Assembly (NCBI GenBank): GCA_963544755.1
Contig: CAUUGH010000004.1
Coordinates: 1-64,000, forward strand
Reading direction: 5' to 3'
DNA: 64,000 nucleotides
Source: Selenomonas sp963544755
GTDB lineage: Bacteria > Bacillota > Negativicutes > Selenomonadales > Selenomonadaceae
Shown here piece by piece: positions 59,790 to 64,000 of the stretch. Each line of letters starts with the position of its first letter. Position 1 is the stretch's first letter. Both the position numbers and the translations under genes were made by a program. Below the pieces are notes generated by a model, which did not search any database, was not told where the DNA came from, and was given only the letters and a program-made list of their open reading frames with translations.

Positions 59790-60476
59790 ATGATAAATTT
59801 CCAACAGGGGCGATTGTCTATCGCCTTTGTCTGCATGGTGCTTGGCTTTATGCTTGCCTTGCAGTTTCGCGCAACGGAAGATATGCGTCAATCCGTATCG
59901 CAGCAGCGTGTAGAAGAGTTAGCGGCGCGTCTTTTGGAAACGGAAAAAGAGCGTGATCATCTGCAAGAAGAGTTAAAGGGGATAAAAGATAATGCGGCAA
60001 AAGGACCAAGTAACGACTATTTGCGTATGAAGGGCGGCTTTATGGCGCTTTATGGTCCTGGCGTTACGGTGACGCTTGACGATAGTAAGGCGACTTCAAA
60101 AGCCGGTGAAAATCCAAATCTTTATCTAATTCATGATGATGATCTCCTGCGCGTTATCAACGAGCTGCGAGCAGCAGGCGCTGAAGCGGTATCTATCAAT
60201 GGGCAAAGGCTAACGGGCACGTCGGAAATTCGCTGTGCAGGGCCTACCCTTTCTGTTAATAATGTGCGCTCGGCACCTCCTTATAAGGTTCACGCCATCG
60301 GCGATCCCGAAAGCCTCGAAAAATCGATCAAGATGCGCGGCGGCGTAGAAGATACATTGAAAGTCTGGGGTATACAAATAGATGTAAAAAAAGAAGAAAA
60401 TATCGAAGTACCGGCCTATAAAGGCGCAGCGTCGTTTAAGTACGCTAAAGCCGTAGATGAGGCGGCGGCTGAATAA
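59790..60476 (+). CDS. DUF881 family protein
   Basis: 228 residues from the ATG at 59790, after TTTAGGAGG. A membrane anchor (residues 10-27), a coiled coil (about 35-75) and a DUF881 domain (GGFMALYGPGVTVTLDD; ELRAAGAEAVSINGQRL) are visible. In other Firmicutes DUF881 genes lie near cell-division genes, but the function is unknown. Here it is followed by an esterase and RNase R. Confidence 0.85.
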   Translation: MINFQQGRLSIAFVCMVLGFMLALQFRATEDMRQSVSQQRVEELAARLLETEKERDHLQEELKGIKDNAAKGPSNDYLRMKGGFMALYGPGVTVTLDDSKATSKAGENPNLYLIHDDDLLRVINELRAAGAEAVSINGQRLTGTSEIRCAGPTLSVNNVRSAPPYKVHAIGDPESLEKSIKMRGGVEDTLKVWGIQIDVKKEENIEVPAYKGAASFKYAKAVDEAAAE

Positions 60477-60488
60477 GGTGGCGATGCT

Positions 60489-61220
60489 ATGATCATGAAG
60501 GGAGCAGAGCCATATTTATTACCCGGCGGCTTACATGGCGTGCTGCTTTTGCACGGCTTTACAGGGATGCCCTCAGAGCTTCGGCTTCTGGCAGACGCGC
60601 TTTGGCGCGTCGGCTATACGGTGCTTTGCCCACGCCTTGCAGGTCACGCTACAAGCCCGGAAGATATGGCGCGTATGAGCAGAGAAGATTGGTGTGACTC
60701 GGCATTAGATGGCTACGCGCTTCTTTTAGGGTTGACAAAGCGTGTTTCGATCGTCGGTCATTCGATGGGTGCGCTTATCGCTCTTTATCTTGCAGCGCAA
60801 AAGCCCGTCGAGCGAGTCGTAGCTCTTGCGCCGCCGCTCTTTGTTGACAGAGGACGCGCCATGAAGCGGCTAGCACCGCGCTCGTTGTGCATTGGCAGAT
60901 TTCATCCCAAAAAGCGCAGCCGTCTGCCGGATGTACCGGATTATTGCAATATGACTTACGATGTGATGCCGCTTATCGCCGTCCATGAGCTAATCGGCTT
61001 TATCGAACACGTCAAGACGTGCTTAGAATACGTCAGCGCACCGCTTCTTATTGTCCACTCGCTAAATGATCATACGGCGCAGCCTAAAAGCCTTCATTAC
61101 ATCTATGAGAATGTGGGCGCGATACAAAAAGAAGTCTTGTGGCTCGTGCGATCGGGGCATCTCGTGATGCTAGATGCCGAGCGGCATACGCTCTTTCGTC
61201 GTATAATTAAGTTTTTATAA
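60489..61220 (+). CDS. Alpha/beta hydrolase, carboxylesterase-like
   Basis: 243 residues. LLHGFTGMP (oxyanion region), nucleophile elbow GHSMG near residue 94, acid HSLNDHTA near 193 and His in SGHLVMLD near 223 complete the triad. It resembles Est30-type carboxylesterases that hydrolyse short acyl esters. It is often found beside rnr in Firmicutes, as here. Confidence 0.87.
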   Translation: MIMKGAEPYLLPGGLHGVLLLHGFTGMPSELRLLADALWRVGYTVLCPRLAGHATSPEDMARMSREDWCDSALDGYALLLGLTKRVSIVGHSMGALIALYLAAQKPVERVVALAPPLFVDRGRAMKRLAPRSLCIGRFHPKKRSRLPDVPDYCNMTYDVMPLIAVHELIGFIEHVKTCLEYVSAPLLIVHSLNDHTAQPKSLHYIYENVGAIQKEVLWLVRSGHLVMLDAERHTLFRRIIKFL

Positions 61221-61260
61221 TAAAATATCCAAAGGCAAGCCGGAGAGGAAAAATCTATGC

Positions 61261-61300
61261 CAATCTGATAGACTTTATTTTAGCAGTATTGCTTAAGCTT
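61261..61300. repeat. Interspersed palindromic element, copy 16 (right half)
   Basis: Only the right arm GACTTTATTTTAGCAGTATTGC followed by TTAAG is recognisable. Confidence 0.5.
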
Positions 61301-61338
61301 ACAATGAACGTGCGTAAAGAAACGATCAGGAGAAACGA

Positions 61339-63906
61339 ATGAAACAACATGAATTGCAAGAACGTATCTTAAGCTATATGCAAAAGGCGGACTATAAGCC
61401 GTTGACGGCTGATGAACTTGTAGCTAAGATGGCGCTTTTGGCGGCTGATCGGCAGCTTTTTCCAAAAGCCTTGGCAAAGCTTTTAGAAAAAGCTGCGGTT
61501 ATCAAAACGCAAAATGATCATTTCGACCTGCCGGAGCGTCTAAATATCGTCGTCGGCAGACTCTCTATGTCGGCAAAGGGCTTTGGTTTTATCATAACCG
61601 ATAAAGCGGCAGAAAGAGATATTTTCGTATCCGAGACGGATCTTGGCGGCGCGATGCACGGTGATCTTGTTGCAGCACACATTGTAGCAGCAAAGACCGC
61701 AGGACGCTTGTGCGAAGGTAAGATCTTTTGCATAATTGAGCGTGTCAATAATTTGATCGTCGGCACCTTCAAAGATAGCTTGCAAAGAAGCTTTTTGCTC
61801 CCTGACGATAGGCGCATCGGCGATGCTGTTTTTATTCCTAAGGGCGCGACCTGTGGCGCAAAGGACGGGATGAAAGTCGTCGTAGGCATCACGAAATGGC
61901 CAAAAGATCGAAAAAACGCCGTAGGAGAAGTAAAAGAGATCCTGGGAAAAGCGAGCGATCCGGGCGTTGATGTACTTTCTTTAATGCGTCGCTATGGGCT
62001 TTTAGAAGAATTTTCGCAAGATGCAGCTATAGAAGCTGCGGCGATAAAAGATGAAGTAACGCCTGATGAATACAGCCAAAGACGTGATCGCCGCAACTTT
62101 CGTATCGTGACGATTGATGGCGAAGATGCCAAAGATTTAGATGACGGTGTTTATGCCGAGCAGCGTCCGGATGATAGCTTTTTCTTAGGCGTTTATATCG
62201 CCGATGTCAGCTATTATGTGCGTGAAAATTCGCCGCTAGATCGCGAGGCGCGAGAACGCGCTACGAGCGTCTATCTCGTTGATCGAGTGCTGCCCATGCT
62301 GCCAAAAGAGCTTTCTAACGGGATATGCAGCCTAAATGAGGGCAAAGATCGTCTGGTGCTGGCGTTAGAGATGAACATTGCTAAAGATGGCAGCATCAAA
62401 AGCTATGAGATAATGCCGGCTGTCATCTGCGTCTATCGGCGACTTAGCTATACGCTCGTCAACGATATTTTTTCAGCTGATAAAGAAAAAGATGTTTTAA
62501 GAGCTAAAAACGCTGATCTAATAGATCTTTTAGAGCCGCTTCGTAAGGTACACGACGCGATGAAAAAAGCGCGCTACGAGCGCGGTGCTATTGATTTTGA
62601 CATTCCCGAGGTAAAAGTAAAGCTAGATGAAAGTGGTAAACCCATCGCCCTTATAAAGCGCGTTGGCTCACTTGCAGAATCTATCATCGAGCAATGTATG
62701 CTAGCGGCAAACGAAACTGTAGCCGAACATATGAAAAAAAAGGAGCAGCCTTTTATCTACCGCGTACATGAGCAGCCGTCAAAAGAAAAAATCGAGCAGC
62801 TAAACGATCTGTTAGCGACCTTATCCTTGCATCTTACAGTAAATGAAGCCGGCGAGGCCGCGCCTAAAGACGTGCAGCAGCTCTTGGAAAAAGTAAAAAA
62901 AAGCCCTGCAGAGCGCATCGTCAGTGCTGTCGCCCTGCGCTCGATGCACCAGGCGCGTTATGATGTTCAGTCGCTTGGACACTATGGGCTTAGTGCGCCT
63001 TATTATACACATTTTACCTCGCCGATTCGCCGCTATCCCGATCTTATCGTCCATCGCCTGCTGCGCGAAACATTAGCAAACAAAGAGATAACGCCCACGC
63101 GAAAAGAGCAGCTTTTGACGCTGCTGCCTAAAATCGCCGCCCACGCCTCAGCGCGTGAGCGCATCGCCATCGAAGCTGAGCGCGAGACGCAAACGATGAA
63201 GAAGATAGAATATATGGCGCAGTTTGTCGGCGATAGTTTTAGCGGTGTTATCAGCGGCGTTACAGCTTTTGGCATCTTTTGTGAGCTGGATAATGGCGTT
63301 GAAGGACTCGTTCATGTATCGAGCATGATAAATGACTATTATGAATACAAAAAAGAACTCTACGCACTAGTTGGCGCTGTAACTAACACTTGTTATCGTC
63401 TAGGCGATCCGGTGTGCGTCGTCTTAGTGCGCGCTAACATCGCCGAGCGCACACTTGACTTTGTATTAAAAGATAACGGTGTTTTTGCCATTGACAAGAA
63501 AAAGCCGGCAATAGCTGCTAAAAAGCCACGCAGCGCGGCAAAAAATAAAGCAAAAGCTGCTCAAAAGAAAAAAGGCGATGAAAAATTTTCGGCAGATGAA
63601 ATTATCGCCACTGTTAAAAGTAGAGAGCGCACTAAAAAAGAAGCCGCGAATCTACATAGAAAAAAGCACGCTAAAAACTCTAAGGGCAAAAAAGCAAAAG
63701 GCACAGGAAAAAGCATAAAAAAAGCCCCAAAGCGACAAAAAAAGAAAATAGCCGCCGAAAAAGCAGTACAAAGTACGCGCCCTAAGGCGTTTTGGATGCC
63801 GCCGCCCAAAGAACACGCAAAAAAGAGGGCAATAAAAAAGCCGCTAAAAAGCGCAAATCGCGCCGGAGGGCGAAGAAAATTTGCGAGATCTAAAGATGAT
63901 TCTTAA
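61339..63906 (+). CDS. rnr: Ribonuclease R
   Basis: 855 residues. An N-terminal helix-turn-helix, cold-shock domains (about 70-240), the RNB catalytic domain (IDGEDAKDLDDGVYAEQ near 254-270 with metal-binding Asps) and an S1 domain (about 630-710) are in the usual order. A very basic Lys/Ala-rich tail of about 140 residues follows, longer than in many RNase R proteins. It degrades structured RNA and works with SmpB-tmRNA. smpB follows immediately. Confidence 0.95.
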   Translation: MKQHELQERILSYMQKADYKPLTADELVAKMALLAADRQLFPKALAKLLEKAAVIKTQNDHFDLPERLNIVVGRLSMSAKGFGFIITDKAAERDIFVSETDLGGAMHGDLVAAHIVAAKTAGRLCEGKIFCIIERVNNLIVGTFKDSLQRSFLLPDDRRIGDAVFIPKGATCGAKDGMKVVVGITKWPKDRKNAVGEVKEILGKASDPGVDVLSLMRRYGLLEEFSQDAAIEAAAIKDEVTPDEYSQRRDRRNFRIVTIDGEDAKDLDDGVYAEQRPDDSFFLGVYIADVSYYVRENSPLDREARERATSVYLVDRVLPMLPKELSNGICSLNEGKDRLVLALEMNIAKDGSIKSYEIMPAVICVYRRLSYTLVNDIFSADKEKDVLRAKNADLIDLLEPLRKVHDAMKKARYERGAIDFDIPEVKVKLDESGKPIALIKRVGSLAESIIEQCMLAANETVAEHMKKKEQPFIYRVHEQPSKEKIEQLNDLLATLSLHLTVNEAGEAAPKDVQQLLEKVKKSPAERIVSAVALRSMHQARYDVQSLGHYGLSAPYYTHFTSPIRRYPDLIVHRLLRETLANKEITPTRKEQLLTLLPKIAAHASARERIAIEAERETQTMKKIEYMAQFVGDSFSGVISGVTAFGIFCELDNGVEGLVHVSSMINDYYEYKKELYALVGAVTNTCYRLGDPVCVVLVRANIAERTLDFVLKDNGVFAIDKKKPAIAAKKPRSAAKNKAKAAQKKKGDEKFSADEIIATVKSRERTKKEAANLHRKKHAKNSKGKKAKGTGKSIKKAPKRQKKKIAAEKAVQSTRPKAFWMPPPKEHAKKRAIKKPLKSANRAGGRRKFARSKDDS

Positions 63907-63921
63907 AAATAAGGAGAAGCG

Positions 63922-64000
63922 ATGGGATACAAAAATAACGCCATGAAGATCGTCGCGGAAAATCGCAAGGCACGCCACGACTACTTTATTCACGAAACCT
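63922..64000 (+). CDS. smpB: SsrA-binding protein SmpB, 5' part only
   Basis: The first 26 codons (MGYKNNAMKIVAENRKARHD then YFIHET) match SmpB, which delivers tmRNA to stalled ribosomes. AAGGAG precedes the ATG, 15 bases after rnr. The gene continues beyond the window edge. The ssrA gene is expected further on. Confidence 0.93.
   Translation, partial: MGYKNNAMKIVAENRKARHDYFIHET

Noticed and set aside
2882..61300. The recurrent palindromic elements as a CRISPR array
   Set aside because: Copies are scattered several kilobases apart between genes, not in a regular repeat-spacer array, and no cas gene is present.

Overview
The window reads as the chromosome of a Negativicutes bacterium (a Firmicutes lineage with an outer membrane; Selenomonas/Veillonella relatives). 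The evidence is a near-complete lipid A, Kdo and Lpt cluster with LpxI and a WaaA-LpxK fusion, TonB-dependent receptors, Firmicutes-type genes (YitT, YjfB, DUF1659/DUF2922, RNase H1 with an N-terminal hybrid-binding domain) and an anaerobe's [FeFe] hydrogenase with HydE and HydG. The species is not determined. No phage, insertion sequence or CRISPR array was seen. Most genes lie on the + strand.

Layout. 0-4 kb: a small membrane protein, a ketopantoate reductase, tRNA-Val, a dense DnaA-box cluster (possible replication origin), rnhA and yitT. 4-9 kb: tRNA-Arg, then a TetR regulator with a palindromic operator driving two radical-SAM heme/heme d1-type enzymes (NirJ1, NirJ2), and HAD and PHP phosphatases. 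9-14 kb: an exported protein, lepA, hemW, a YjfB-like peptide, a probable type I toxin-antitoxin locus and tRNA-Ala. 14-17.5 kb: a minus-strand block with DUF2922, DUF1659, a sigma-like factor, a ComK-like protein and an [FeFe] hydrogenase. 17.9-28.3 kb: an iron-chelate type ABC importer interrupted by an ABC-2 exporter pair, its binding protein and three tandem TonB receptors. 28.4-37.7 kb: rpiB, metA, an exported protein, hydE, dacF, hydG, a MarR regulator, a chemoreceptor and a dCMP deaminase.

37.9-54.9 kb is the lipopolysaccharide cluster: lpxC-fabZ-lpxA-lpxI-lpxB-msbA-waaA/lpxK-kdsB-kdsA-kdsC-lpxL-lptC-lptA-lptB-lptF, then a DUF3084 protein and a YqgF-like nuclease. It covers lipid A synthesis from the LpxC step (without LpxD), Kdo synthesis and transfer, acylation, flipping by MsbA and the Lpt export bridge. 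55-64 kb: a YbjN-like protein, a DUF1858 protein, thiS-thiG-thiH-thiE, tRNA-Gln, a DUF881 protein, an esterase, rnr and the start of smpB.

The most striking non-coding feature is a family of about sixteen short interspersed palindromic elements with ends like AGGAAACACTGATAAAT / ATTTATCAGTGTTTCCT. They sit in intergenic gaps, often touching a stop codon, and the two arms of one copy vary in a compensatory way. A second highlight is a 23-codon hydrophobic toxin-like ORF with a sequestered ribosome binding site at 13.6 kb.
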